From Paracoccaceae bacterium (GTDB lineage Bacteria > Pseudomonadota > Alphaproteobacteria > Rhodobacterales > Rhodobacteraceae): 36,923 nt of DNA. Below the pieces are notes generated by a model. It did no database searches, was not told the origin of the DNA, and saw only the letters and a list, made by a program, of their open reading frames with translations. The stretch's first letter is position 1. Every line of letters starts with the position of its first letter. The position numbers were made by a program, and so were the translations under genes. The stretch spans positions 1 through 36,923 of the forward strand of contig JAIXZW010000015.1 of the NCBI GenBank assembly GCA_027489375.1, in the 5' to 3' direction. Shown one piece after another: positions 17,242 through 24,863 of this stretch.

Positions 17242-17553
17242 AGTCGCCTCCATTGCATATGCACAAACATATACATGCGCGTGAACGTGATTTCAAGTCG
17301 CCGCTCGGCGACACCCGTTTCCGCACCCAATTACACCCGATTGGCAGAGCGACCACGGCCTTGAGAAACACCATGATCGATAAACGCAGAATCTTTAGCT
17401 CACGAGGGACGTCCGGCGGCAGCCATGGTCAGACGTGTTGTGCAGCGCCGACGGCTACTGCACTTCTTCGCCGATCACGGGGCCGCGCGTTGCCCTTTCG
17501 TTTCGCTTCTGGTCCAGTCTGTCGGCACGAAGTTGAGCTGAGGCGGCACCAAG
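17242..17553. other. intergenic region between vapB and the bactofilin gene
   Basis: About 310 bases that should hold the divergent promoters of vapBC and the bactofilin gene. Apart from the short repeat near vapB I see no convincing promoter boxes, hairpins or coding potential; the open frames here have no ribosome site and no recognisable sequence. Confidence 0.5.
17257..17272. promoter_or_regulatory. candidate vapBC operator
   Basis: A small inverted repeat, ATATG then six bases then CATAT, lies 16 bases upstream of the vapB start, where an autorepressor site would be expected. Arms are only 5 bp and AT-rich, so this is weak. Confidence 0.3.
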
Positions 17554-17916
17554 ATGAAAACCCTAAATGGCGATCTCGACCGTTGGCCGGACCCGGCCAG
17601 CTCAAACGCTCGCCGCAGCGTCTTCGCGCAGGACCTTGTCGTCGAAGGCGATGCCACCTCCAGTGGACCGATCGAGGTCCAAGGTAATGTCATTGGCTCA
17701 CTGCGGGCGCCGGAGATCACCGTGGCTGGTTCAGGTCGTGTTGGAGGTTCCATCGTCGCCCACGACCTCGTCGTGCTTGGGGCGGTTTCCGGCACGGTCT
17801 TAGCGCGAAACGTTCAACTCGCGCCGAGTGCGGTCGTGCAGGCCGATGTCATCCATGAGCGGATCGCCATCGAGACCGGGGCCGAGCTTGAAGGCAGGCT
17901 TCAGCGTAAGGCCTGA
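17554..17916 (+). CDS. bactofilin-family cytoskeletal protein
   Basis: A 120-aa protein with the repetitive short beta strands of bactofilins (DLVVEGDATSSGPIEVQGNV, VAGSGRVGGSIVAHDLVVLG, VSGTVLARNVQLAPSAVV), spanning roughly residues 20-115 with disordered ends. Bactofilins polymerise without nucleotide into filaments used for cell shape, polarity or DNA positioning. The ribosome site is GAGGCGG before ATG 17554. It is short but complete for the family. A link to the nearby ParA-like protein is possible, since bactofilin-ParABS associations are known in other bacteria, but is not shown here. Confidence 0.85.
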   Translation: MKTLNGDLDRWPDPASSNARRSVFAQDLVVEGDATSSGPIEVQGNVIGSLRAPEITVAGSGRVGGSIVAHDLVVLGAVSGTVLARNVQLAPSAVVQADVIHERIAIETGAELEGRLQRKA

Positions 17917-17922
17917 CAGATC

Positions 17923-18183
17923 TCACTCTGCAAGGTCTGGCGGCAGCATCTGACCGGCCGGCAGATAGCCCCGCCGCCTCTTCTGTCGGAGTGTGTGGGA
18001 TGCCGCTCTCTCCGCTTCTTCAACGGAAGCACAGGTTTCGATGCTCGTCCGGCCGTGGGTCCCGATCCGGCCCCAGGATCGCAAGACGGAGACGTCTCCG
18101 AACAGCGTCGCCGCAACATCGATGCAATAGAACCGCGCCATGTTGGCTTCAGGGTCGATGCGGTGCAGATGTGCCAGAGCCAT
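17923..18183 (-). CDS. WGR-domain protein
   Basis: An 86-aa protein that is essentially one WGR domain: HLHRIDPEANMARFYCID, then LRSWGRIGTHGR with the name-giving Trp-Gly-Arg, then a Glu/Ala-rich helix and a basic end (LRQKRRRGYLP). WGR domains are small nucleic-acid-binding modules, best known from PARP proteins; stand-alone forms are common in alphaproteobacterial accessory regions with unknown role. The start at ATG 18183 is chosen because GGGGAGG precedes it; a longer frame to 18237 adds residues unlike the family. It faces the bactofilin gene tail to tail, six bases apart. Confidence 0.82.
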   Translation of the reverse strand: MALAHLHRIDPEANMARFYCIDVAATLFGDVSVLRSWGRIGTHGRTSIETCASVEEAERAASHTLRQKRRRGYLPAGQMLPPDLAE

Positions 18184-18279
18184 GGCGGTCCTCCCCTGCA
18201 CAGACTCCGCTTTGCCGCCCCTCAAGTCCAATTGCATTTCTGAATCAATCCGGGCTGTCCGATTCAGAAAGTTGATGGG

Positions 18280-18489
18280 TCATGGCGATGGATCGATCGG
18301 TGTTTCTTCGACAACTTCGACCCAGAGGACCCCGCGCAGGTTCTCCTCCGGCACCAGCCACACAGTCCTGAAGCGACCGCTCACGGTACGATAGCGCTCC
18401 GCGACAAGCTCCCGGTTTCCGCAGTCGATCCGCCACAGCCGACGATCGATGATCGATAGCTTGGCACTGCTTCGGACGACGTCATCCAT
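18280..18489 (-). CDS. small hypothetical protein
   Basis: A 69-aa protein rich in alternating hydrophobic and charged residues (LSIIDRRLWRIDCGN, RTVWLVPEENLRGVLWVEVVEE), suggesting a small beta-sheet domain. I do not recognise the family. ATG 18489 is preceded by GGGGGCAGGA. It lies upstream of the WGR gene on the same strand, 96 bases away. An overlapping frame at 18245-18436 looks less protein-like. Confidence 0.45.
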   Translation of the reverse strand: MDDVVRSSAKLSIIDRRLWRIDCGNRELVAERYRTVSGRFRTVWLVPEENLRGVLWVEVVEETPIDPSP

Positions 18490-18613
18490 TCCTGCCCCCG
18501 ATGAACCGTTGTCGCGCTGCAGTCATGGACATGAGGTCCATCAGAACATATCTTCCGACGTCAGGAGTGGTGCTTTGCTGTCGCCACGCGAACCACGAAA
18601 GGCGTTCCTGTCG

Positions 18614-19039
18614 ATGCATGTCTTGTCCCCCGTTCTGGTTGTTTCCGCGCTTGCGGCGATGTCTGTTCCTGTCCACGCGCTTGACGCCTGGACGGTCGGT
18701 GTCGAGCGTGGTCTGCCGACCTACGCGCTCACCAGCGAGGCGGGTGAGGTGCGACTTGTCTGCGACCCGGATCGCGTTTTCGGGCCGACGCCAAACGGTG
18801 CGCTTGTGGTCGGCTTCGACAAAGATGCGGCACCAGACATCGTCGTCGTGCTCGCGAAGTCTGGTGAACAAGCCCGTCTGCCGCTCAAGAACGGCGTCGC
18901 TGCCCAAGCGTCGGCTGAGGCCATGGACTGGTCGAAGATGGTGGCGACCTTCCGCGCTGGCGGTGAATTTGCCCTGGTCACGAGCGCTTACAGCTTGACC
19001 TTCGAGACAGCGCCGCTGCCCGATCTTGCCTGCGAGTGA
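18614..19039 (+). CDS. secreted hypothetical protein
   Basis: A 141-aa protein when started at ATG 18614, where a signal peptide begins (MHVLSPVLVVSALAAMSV, probable cleavage after VHA). The mature part is about 115 residues with a beta-rich look (WTVGVERGLPTYALTSEAGE) and two cysteines (VRLVCDPDR and the last residues LACE), possibly a disulfide pair. No family is recognised; likely periplasmic. The frame is open further upstream to 18449, but that part is not protein-like and would hide the signal peptide. The ribosome site is weak (GAAAGG about 11 bases away). Confidence 0.6.
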   Translation: MHVLSPVLVVSALAAMSVPVHALDAWTVGVERGLPTYALTSEAGEVRLVCDPDRVFGPTPNGALVVGFDKDAAPDIVVVLAKSGEQARLPLKNGVAAQASAEAMDWSKMVATFRAGGEFALVTSAYSLTFETAPLPDLACE

Positions 19040-19078
19040 TCGCAGGCAGTTCATCGATTTCTGTTGCATGGTCCGGGT

Positions 19079-19753
19079 CTATCTGACGCGTCGCGCCTCG
19101 ATGAGCCGCGACGCGATGGCGGCGAGGAAGGCACCAACGATCGTCGCCCGGGGCTCGATCTGCCAGGGGTCACCAAGGGCTGCATGCATGGCCCGGATCG
19201 CAGAGGCTTGGGCGTAGACGGTCATCGCTTCGCCGACCGCCATGTCTGTTGCCGACATGGCGAAGATGCGCCTCGCCTCGTCTGCATGCGCATTGATATC
19301 TTCTTCGGGCAATAGTCGCCGCAATTCCGCACGGGCTTCCTTGGCGAAGGCGCGCAGCATGTAGGCCGGGGTCACCTCGTCCGCACCCGGGATCTGCTCC
19401 AGGCGCCTCTCGGTCATCAGCGGAAGCCGAAACAGAACCACCAGCTTCTCTTTCCGCGGCTTTGAGACCACACCAGCGGAAGCCTCGGGCGGCAATGCCG
19501 GGGACGGCGGCTGATCCCTCTCCCCTTCCCTCTTCCCGGCTAATCCCGCTTCCGCCAGGGGCGAAGTTGGCAACTCAGGGAGTTGGGCCTCGATGTTCTC
19601 CGCTGGCAGCCCCGCCTCCGGCGCTCGCCGTTCGGCGAGAATGCGCGACTGAACTTCGCGGGAAGACCGCAGCCGCGCGGCGGAGTTCTGCAAGCCCGGC
19701 TCTTCTGCCGCCGGTGAGGGTGCGACACGTGCAGGAAGGCGGAAACGGCTCAT
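19079..19753 (-). CDS. VirC2-like accessory mobilisation protein
   Basis: A 224-aa protein with a long Pro/Ala/Glu-rich, probably disordered N-terminal half. The compact C-terminal half (KLVVLFRLPLMTERRLEQIP, VTPAYMLRAFAKEARAELRRLL) resembles a ribbon-helix-helix DNA-binding region. It starts in a four-base overlap (ATGA) with the end of the ParA-like gene. The pairing of a ParA/VirC1-type ATPase with a second gene of this size next to mobC-relaxase genes mirrors virC1-virC2 of Agrobacterium, where the two proteins stimulate T-strand production. The VirC2 name is inferred from context and layout, not from clear sequence identity. Confidence 0.5.
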   Translation of the reverse strand: MSRFRLPARVAPSPAAEEPGLQNSAARLRSSREVQSRILAERRAPEAGLPAENIEAQLPELPTSPLAEAGLAGKREGERDQPPSPALPPEASAGVVSKPRKEKLVVLFRLPLMTERRLEQIPGADEVTPAYMLRAFAKEARAELRRLLPEEDINAHADEARRIFAMSATDMAVGEAMTVYAQASAIRAMHAALGDPWQIEPRATIVGAFLAAIASRLIEARRVR

Positions 19754-20514
19754 GCAGGGATCACCTCGTCGATCCCGGTGAGAACGAGTTCTGCAACTTC
19801 AAGCTGGCGTGTGATGGCATCTGCTACCAGCCGACCGCCGGGTGCCTTGGCGTTGGCGCGGGCCGCCGGTCCGAGCGGGCCGTGGTAGCCCAGCTGTTCG
19901 AGGATCCTCGAATGCGGGACGATGACGTCGAGATGATCGAGACGCAGGATCTCCTGGAGTACGTCCTGGTCGCGTTTCGGCAGTTGCGCCATTCCCCCTT
20001 CCCGGGTTGCGGCGTCGATGATCTTCGGCCCCGCGTCCATGACGAGGACCCGGACCGCCGGGAAGCGCTCACCTTCGGCAATCGAGGCGCGGAGGTCGTC
20101 CATCCAGAGGACGGCACGATGGGTCATTTCCCATTCGGCGTAGACGGGACGGGCTGGGATCAGCACCAGATCGGAGATCAGGCAGAAGTCCTCAGTGTCA
20201 GTATGGGTGCCCGGTCGCGTGTCGATCACGACGAGATCGACGCCGCGCTCTTCCTCTGCCTCGAGGAGCGACAGAAGCCCTTCGACGCTCTCGGGTGGCG
20301 AGAGGATTGCGAGGCTCTCCGGCCAGTCGGGCTTCTGCGCACCTTCCCAGACGGCCAGTTCGAAACTGTCTCGCCAACGGCCGAGTTGGGCGTTGACGTC
20401 GCCATCGATCAGGGTGACGCGGCGCCCGAGGTTCAGTGCTGCAGATGCGAGAAGCATGGCGGTCGTGGTCTTGCCCGAGCCGCCTTTGGTCTGCACTATG
20501 GTAATGACTTGCAT
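19750..20514 (-). CDS. ParA/MinD-family ATPase, VirC1-like
   Basis: A 254-aa protein with the deviant Walker A motif TKGGSGKTT at residues 9-17, a Walker A' region (RRVTLIDGDVNAQLGRW) and a Walker B strand VDLVVIDTRPG. ATG 20514 gives the motif its usual position 9 residues from the start and has GGAGGCG nine bases upstream; the frame is open further up to 20922 but that part is not needed. It could be a plasmid-partition ParA, but no ParB follows. The next gene is VirC2-like and the divergent genes are mobC and relaxase, so a relaxosome role is more likely. Confidence 0.75.
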   Translation of the reverse strand: MQVITIVQTKGGSGKTTTAMLLASAALNLGRRVTLIDGDVNAQLGRWRDSFELAVWEGAQKPDWPESLAILSPPESVEGLLSLLEAEEERGVDLVVIDTRPGTHTDTEDFCLISDLVLIPARPVYAEWEMTHRAVLWMDDLRASIAEGERFPAVRVLVMDAGPKIIDAATREGGMAQLPKRDQDVLQEILRLDHLDVIVPHSRILEQLGYHGPLGPAARANAKAPGGRLVADAITRQLEVAELVLTGIDEVIPA

Positions 20515-20990
20515 GAAATGACGCCTCCACAAACGGTACTCGATACCCCTTGCACTGACGCCCGGCGCTCTTTCATGACGCCACGGAAGCCGATGCGCCG
20601 AGCGCAAGCCGAGACCAAGCGAAGCCATTGTAAAGGCGTCACTAATCCGACCGGCGTCCGGTGCGCCGTTTAGGCATATGGTTGCAGGAACGTCAAATGG
20701 GATGTGCTGGAAGTTGTAACACATCGCCCGAGCCTTCATGTTTCTTGAGGATTCCCGCAGCCATAATGCTGCGGCGCGGCGTCTGAGCCGTCCTAAGGCG
20801 TGACCGCATTCGCGGCCGTCTGCTTTCCGGCCCGTATGACGGTTTGCATGTCTGCATGCCGGCATAGGTGACAGGCCGCCTGTCTGCGTGGGAACCTGTC
20901 CGCACGGCTGATCCGAAGGCAATGTGACATCTGCCCTCCGTCAGGGGACGAACTCAAACTTGACCCGCCAACCGCCTGCATTCTGGACAA

Positions 20991-21023
20991 TCTGCCTGCC
21001 TGCCTGCCTGTCTGCCTGCTTGC
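20991..21023. repeat. TGCC-type tetranucleotide tract
   Basis: About eight near-perfect units of a four-base repeat (TGCC/TGTC/TGCT variants), in non-coding DNA between the divergent mobilisation operons. Related TGTCTGC words recur about 120-180 bases to the left. Confidence 0.7.
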
Positions 21024-21312
21024 TAGTTCGTCCAGTGACGGGTTGACGCTGCGCCGAACCAGCTTGTGGCTTCATGCCCAAAGCCATTCATAGTCTGCCA
21101 TCTTCCGCCATGTGCAGGCCCAAAAGCATCCGGAGTCCCATTCCCCTGCCCCTCTTCCCTTCCCGGGTAACCCATCCTTCAGACAGTCGCGCCACGCCCG
21201 GCAGTTCGTCCTGGTGGGAACGCAAACCTTCGCAAAATCTAAGGTTACAAGGCGCTCGACCACCTTGGTCTCGCGTCAATCGGGGGCCTGACGGCCAGGG
21301 CGCAGGGATGCA

Positions 21313-21333
21313 GTCGGCGGGCAAGCCGCCGAC
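21313..21333. repeat. 8-bp perfect inverted repeat
   Basis: GTCGGCGG, a five-base loop GCAAG, then CCGCCGAC. It lies 17 bases before the larger hairpin and may be part of the same transfer-origin region. No T-run follows on either strand, so it is not an intrinsic terminator. Confidence 0.6.
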
Positions 21334-21350
21334 CCCTGACGCCATAATGA

Positions 21351-21420
21351 GTCCTCACCGGCTGTCCGGTTTCCGCACGCGGGCTCCTCTTCGGAGGAGC
21401 GGAAACCGGCCGGTGAGGAC
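21351..21420. other. candidate oriT: large nested hairpin upstream of mobC
   Basis: A 70-base palindromic region. Outer arms 21351-21375 and 21400-21420 pair over 21 bp with a four-base bulge (21362-21365). Inside is a perfect 7-bp stem (GCTCCTC/GAGGAGC, 21383-21389 and 21394-21400) closed by a TTCG loop; the two stems meet at about base 21400. It ends 19 bases before the mobC start. Large inverted repeats just ahead of a mobC-relaxase operon are typical of transfer origins, where they orient the relaxosome. I could not identify a nick consensus. No T-run follows, so a terminator is unlikely. Confidence 0.5.
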
Positions 21421-21439
21421 GGTTGGCAGGAAATGCGAT

Positions 21440-21997
21440 GTGTCTACAAATAATCGGTGGCAGAAGTTGGCGGTAAAATCAGATCCTCGCGAAACAAGAC
21501 TTAAGTCGCGGTCCAAGGTTTTGGCGGGTACTGGCAATGAAGTTTCTGATTCTGCAGTGCAGCAAGCGGTCGGACGAGGACGGCCTCGGTCGGAAGACAA
21601 AGGCCAGGTCGTCAGCTGCCGGTTGCCCGCTGAAGAACTCCATGCTTTCGATGCGCTCTGCACCCAACTTGGCGCGAAATCTCGCTCGGACGGGGTGCGC
21701 TCGGTAGTGCGCATGGCCTCAGGTTTCCTCGAGTTCAGCCGGGAGGACAGCGTCAAGCTGGAAGAAATCCGCTATGAGCTGGGCAAGATCGGCACCAACG
21801 TGAACCAGATCGCTCTGGCGGCGAACCGGGGCCGGGCACCGATGGCGAAGGCGCAATGGGCGTCGGTGGATGAGTTGCGGAGGTCGCTGCCGATGGTGGC
21901 GAAGGCGCTGAGCCAGATCATCGCCGAACGCCGGCGTCAGGGCGTGGCGCTGTTCCGGAAATTCGCCGAAGCTCAGGAGGGCGCACGCCATGGTTAA
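21440..21997 (+). CDS. mobC: MobC-family relaxosome accessory protein
   Basis: A 185-aa protein with a ribbon-helix-helix region (VVSCRLPAEELHAFDALCTQL, SRSDGVRSVVRMASG) followed by the MobC signature YELGKIGTNVNQIALAANRG and a helical C terminus. MobC proteins bind at oriT and help the relaxase open the strands. I start it at GTG 21440, with AGGAAA seven bases upstream; the open frame reaches 21074 but the extra part crosses the palindromes and is not protein-like. The 3' end overlaps the relaxase ATG by eight bases. Confidence 0.85.
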   Translation: MSTNNRWQKLAVKSDPRETRLKSRSKVLAGTGNEVSDSAVQQAVGRGRPRSEDKGQVVSCRLPAEELHAFDALCTQLGAKSRSDGVRSVVRMASGFLEFSREDSVKLEEIRYELGKIGTNVNQIALAANRGRAPMAKAQWASVDELRRSLPMVAKALSQIIAERRRQGVALFRKFAEAQEGARHG

Positions 21998-23813
21998 ACT
22001 TGGGTCGCGGCCTATCGGGGTCGCAGAGGCTGTTCTTGGGGAGATCAACTTCCTGCGGCCGCAGCAGGGCAGGGTGAAGGCGGGCAGTTCTTCGCCCAAG
22101 CGCGGGTTCAGTTTTTCGACCCGGGCCAGCCAGCTGTGGCGGTTTTCGCTGGGGTCGAACGCGGCGGTGCTGAAAAAGATCTGCAAGGGCGGGACGGCGA
22201 ACGCCAAAGAGCTGGCTGCCCAGATGGACTACCTGTTCTCGAAGTCGGCCTCGATCTTCGGCAACGGGGTCGTGCTGGATGCCGACGCGAAGGGTCTGAC
22301 CAAGGACGAGCGAAACGAAATCGTCGGCGACTGGGTCGAGGATTGGCGCGGCTCACCCAAGAACGGCCACACCACCCACCTGCTGATGAGCTTCCCGTCC
22401 CATGTCCGGCCGGAGAAGGCAAAGCTGATCGCTGAGGCCTGGGCCTTCGAGATGTTCCAGTCGGGCGAGCATCAGGATGATGTCTGGTCCTATGTCGCCG
22501 CCCTGCACACCGACAAGGCCCACCCGCATGTGCATATGGTCATCAACAACCGGGGCACGTTGAACGACAGTTGGTTCTTCATGGCCAAGGAGCATGTCTT
22601 CAATCTGGATGTCATGAAGGAACGCATGGTTGCGATCGCAGCCGAAGAGGGGGTGTTCCTCGATGCCACTTCGCGGGCGGAACGCGGCTTGCTGACCTAC
22701 GGGCCGTCGCGGGCAGAGATCGAGCGGGCGCGGGCTGAGGGCCGCGCCCCGGAAGAACGGCAGCGTGAGGGCAAGGCGCTGGAGGATGCTTTGGCGACGA
22801 TGGCCCGCACGGCGGATGCCATGCGCAGCCTTCAGCATGTGGCGGCGCTCACGGGCCTGCCTGAGATCGGTGACAAGATCGCCAAGGCGGAAGAAGCCCT
22901 GCGGCGGGGCGGGGTGCTGCAGCCGTTTCCGGGTGATGTGGCCACAGTAGAGCGGGCAGATCTGGACCGGCATTTCAGCGCATGGATGGCTGAGGCGGAG
23001 GGTAAGATCCGGAAGATGCCCGTCGCCGAGCGCAAGGAAATGCGGGACGAGCTTTATGGCTATGCCGTCGACATCGCGAAGGGGTTGGGGGACGCCCGCG
23101 GCGCGCAGCTGCTGCAGATGCTGCCGCAGACCAAGCTTTACGCGACGGGTCTGGAGGGTGACCGGCTGACGCAGGGCAAAGAAGCTGTTGAGCTGCAGCC
23201 AGGTGCTGCGGAACGGCTGAAAACAGAGATCGTCGCAAAAGCTGTGGCACTTGGCCTCAGCGGTGACCGAATGGCTGAACGGTTGGCGACCGGTGCGACC
23301 AATGCCTGGGAAGAGCGCGACTGGGTGCGTAGTGACTTGTTGGCCCTGTCGGGGCGGCGGCGTGCTGATCTTCAGAATTCGGATCAGAGTCGGAAGGTCG
23401 TCGATGATCTTGAAGGCTTCTATGAAACGGCGTCCAAACTGATTGAGCATGCCCAGCCGCATGAGGTCGTGCCAGAGAATGACCGTTTGCTGCGGGCCCT
23501 CGGGTCGATGGGCCGCATCATGAAGGCGGATGGCAAGGTTGAGTTCCGGGGAGATGCCCATGCTGAGCGGTTCGCCGATGAGCTGTGGCAGCGGTATGGC
23601 AATGGGGTTGTGGCAGAACTCGCCAGGGGCCGGACGCATGCGCTGGCAAAGGATTTCGAGGATGCGGACCAGCGGAAGTGGATCGCGCGGGCGGTTGTTT
23701 CAGCGGCAAAGTCGCATGTGGCGTTCGTGCTGACGCTGAAGGAGGCACGCGTCGCGGAACGTAGGCTGGCTTCAGTGCCAGAGAGATCAGAGGAGCGAGA
23801 CTGGGAGCGTTGA
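21990..23813 (+). CDS. relaxase / mobilisation nuclease (MOBP, VirD2-like)
   Basis: A 607-aa relaxase. Motif I with the likely catalytic Tyr is AAQMDYLFSKSA (Tyr about residue 81), a conserved strand THLLMSFP lies near 130, and the metal-binding histidine motif HTDKAHPHVHMVINNRG starts at His173. Relaxases nick one strand at oriT, stay bound to the 5' end and lead it into the recipient. The roughly 400-residue C-terminal part is helical, charged and unassigned. The start overlaps mobC, so the pair is coupled. No VirD4 coupling protein or secretion genes follow, so transfer would need help from elsewhere. The gene ends 147 bases before the IS91-linked recombinase. Confidence 0.88.
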   Translation: MVKLGSRPIGVAEAVLGEINFLRPQQGRVKAGSSSPKRGFSFSTRASQLWRFSLGSNAAVLKKICKGGTANAKELAAQMDYLFSKSASIFGNGVVLDADAKGLTKDERNEIVGDWVEDWRGSPKNGHTTHLLMSFPSHVRPEKAKLIAEAWAFEMFQSGEHQDDVWSYVAALHTDKAHPHVHMVINNRGTLNDSWFFMAKEHVFNLDVMKERMVAIAAEEGVFLDATSRAERGLLTYGPSRAEIERARAEGRAPEERQREGKALEDALATMARTADAMRSLQHVAALTGLPEIGDKIAKAEEALRRGGVLQPFPGDVATVERADLDRHFSAWMAEAEGKIRKMPVAERKEMRDELYGYAVDIAKGLGDARGAQLLQMLPQTKLYATGLEGDRLTQGKEAVELQPGAAERLKTEIVAKAVALGLSGDRMAERLATGATNAWEERDWVRSDLLALSGRRRADLQNSDQSRKVVDDLEGFYETASKLIEHAQPHEVVPENDRLLRALGSMGRIMKADGKVEFRGDAHAERFADELWQRYGNGVVAELARGRTHALAKDFEDADQRKWIARAVVSAAKSHVAFVLTLKEARVAERRLASVPERSEERDWER

Positions 23814-23960
23814 TCGACGCAATGGGCGGAAGGACTAAGCCGCTCCGCGGCATTGGCGCCTGTGGCTGGCGTTCAGCTTCCAATTTCAGCATTGTGCTTT
23901 GCGTGAAGCCTTTCCGGGCTGACGATTTGGGTCTTCCCACCCGTCAGACAGGAGGTTTCG

Positions 23961-24851
23961 ATGAAGGAGGAGAAGACCACCCCGTTGCGCCAGCGGATGA
24001 TCGAGGACATGAATATCCGCGGCTTGTGCGAGAAGACTCAGCAGGGGCACATTCGCTGCGTGAAGCATTTCGCGTCCTTTCTGGGGCGATCGCCAGACAC
24101 CGCCACACCGGAGGATCTTCGGGCCTATCAGTTGCAGATGACGAAGGATCTGGTGTCGGCCACCACGTTCAATGTGCGCATCATTTCCCTGCGGTTCTTT
24201 TTCAGCGTCACCTGCGGACGGGAGGAGATGAAGCGGTACATGCAGTTCCATCGCCAGCCGCGGAAGTTGCCGGTGGTGCTGAGCGTGGAAGAAGTCGCAA
24301 AGCTTCTGGCGTCGGTGCCGGGGCCCGGATTGAAGTATCGGGCAGCCCTTGGCATCAGCTATGGGGCGGGACTGCGGGCCTCGGAGGTCTGCAATCTCAG
24401 GGTCCGCGACATCGACAGCCAGCGCATGCTGATCCATGTCGATCAGGGCAAGGGCAGCAAGGACCGGCAGGCCATGTTGTCGCCCAGCCTGCTGGAGGTG
24501 CTGCGGCAATATTGGCGCGAGTCCCGTCCCGAAGGCTGGCTGTTTCCAGGCCTGCCTAAGATATCGCCTCTGTCGTCCAGGCAACTGAACCGCGCTTTCA
24601 TGGCGGCCAAAGACATGGCGGGGATCACGAAGCCCGCGACCCTGCACACCCTGCGCCACAGCTTTGCCACCCATCTGCTCGAGGCCAACACCGATGTGCG
24701 GATAATCCAGGTGCTTCTGGGCCACGCTAAGCTCAGCACCACGGCGCGGTATGCCCATGTCGCCACCAAGACGATCCAGAGCACCGTCAGCCCCTTCGAA
24801 CAGATGAAGCTTGTGCAGGACAGGGTGCTGCGATCCGGCGGCCCGGATTGA
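23961..24851 (+). CDS. tyrosine recombinase of the IS91-type element
   Basis: A 296-aa integrase-family protein. The N-terminal SAM-like domain (residues about 8-90) is followed by a catalytic domain with Arg in GAGLRASEVCNL near 140, HTLRHSFATHLL near 229-240 (His-x-x-Arg-His) and the nucleophile Tyr in TTARYAHV near 264. All expected active-site residues are present. The ribosome site AGGAGG stands five bases before ATG 23961. The transposase begins 12 bases after its stop. It may be an accessory to IS91-type transposition. Confidence 0.9.
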   Translation: MKEEKTTPLRQRMIEDMNIRGLCEKTQQGHIRCVKHFASFLGRSPDTATPEDLRAYQLQMTKDLVSATTFNVRIISLRFFFSVTCGREEMKRYMQFHRQPRKLPVVLSVEEVAKLLASVPGPGLKYRAALGISYGAGLRASEVCNLRVRDIDSQRMLIHVDQGKGSKDRQAMLSPSLLEVLRQYWRESRPEGWLFPGLPKISPLSSRQLNRAFMAAKDMAGITKPATLHTLRHSFATHLLEANTDVRIIQVLLGHAKLSTTARYAHVATKTIQSTVSPFEQMKLVQDRVLRSGGPD

Positions 24852-24863
24852 AGCCAGGGCGGC

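Larger units (their letters stand above)
20515..21439. other. non-coding region between virC-like and mobC-relaxase operons
   Basis: About 925 bases with no convincing gene. It should carry divergent promoters and the transfer origin. Visible structures are a 7-bp inverted repeat with a 6-base loop at 20755-20774 (CCGCAGC/GCTGCGG), a tetranucleotide tract near 20991-21023, an 8-bp hairpin at 21313-21333 and a large nested hairpin at 21351-21420. Open frames on the minus strand in 20693-20990 have no ribosome site and no recognisable sequence. Confidence 0.6.

Noticed and set aside
17253..17687. 144-codon plus-strand frame overlapping the bactofilin start
   Set aside because: Begins inside the vapB promoter region, has no ribosome site and overlaps the recognisable bactofilin frame.
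19462..20673. 403-codon plus-strand open frame opposite the VirC1/VirC2-like genes
   Set aside because: The minus strand carries a full ParA Walker motif set and coupled start/stop overlap; the plus frame has no motif.
20991..21023. CRISPR array or iteron origin
   Set aside because: The repeat unit is four bases with no spacers, and no replication-initiator gene is present.
21351..21420. Intrinsic terminator reading of the nested hairpin
   Set aside because: No T-run after the stem on either strand, and it lies just upstream of a gene start rather than after a gene.
22353..23639. 428-codon minus-strand open frame opposite the relaxase
   Set aside because: Antisense to the relaxase HUH motif region; His/Pro-rich composition is that of a shadow frame.
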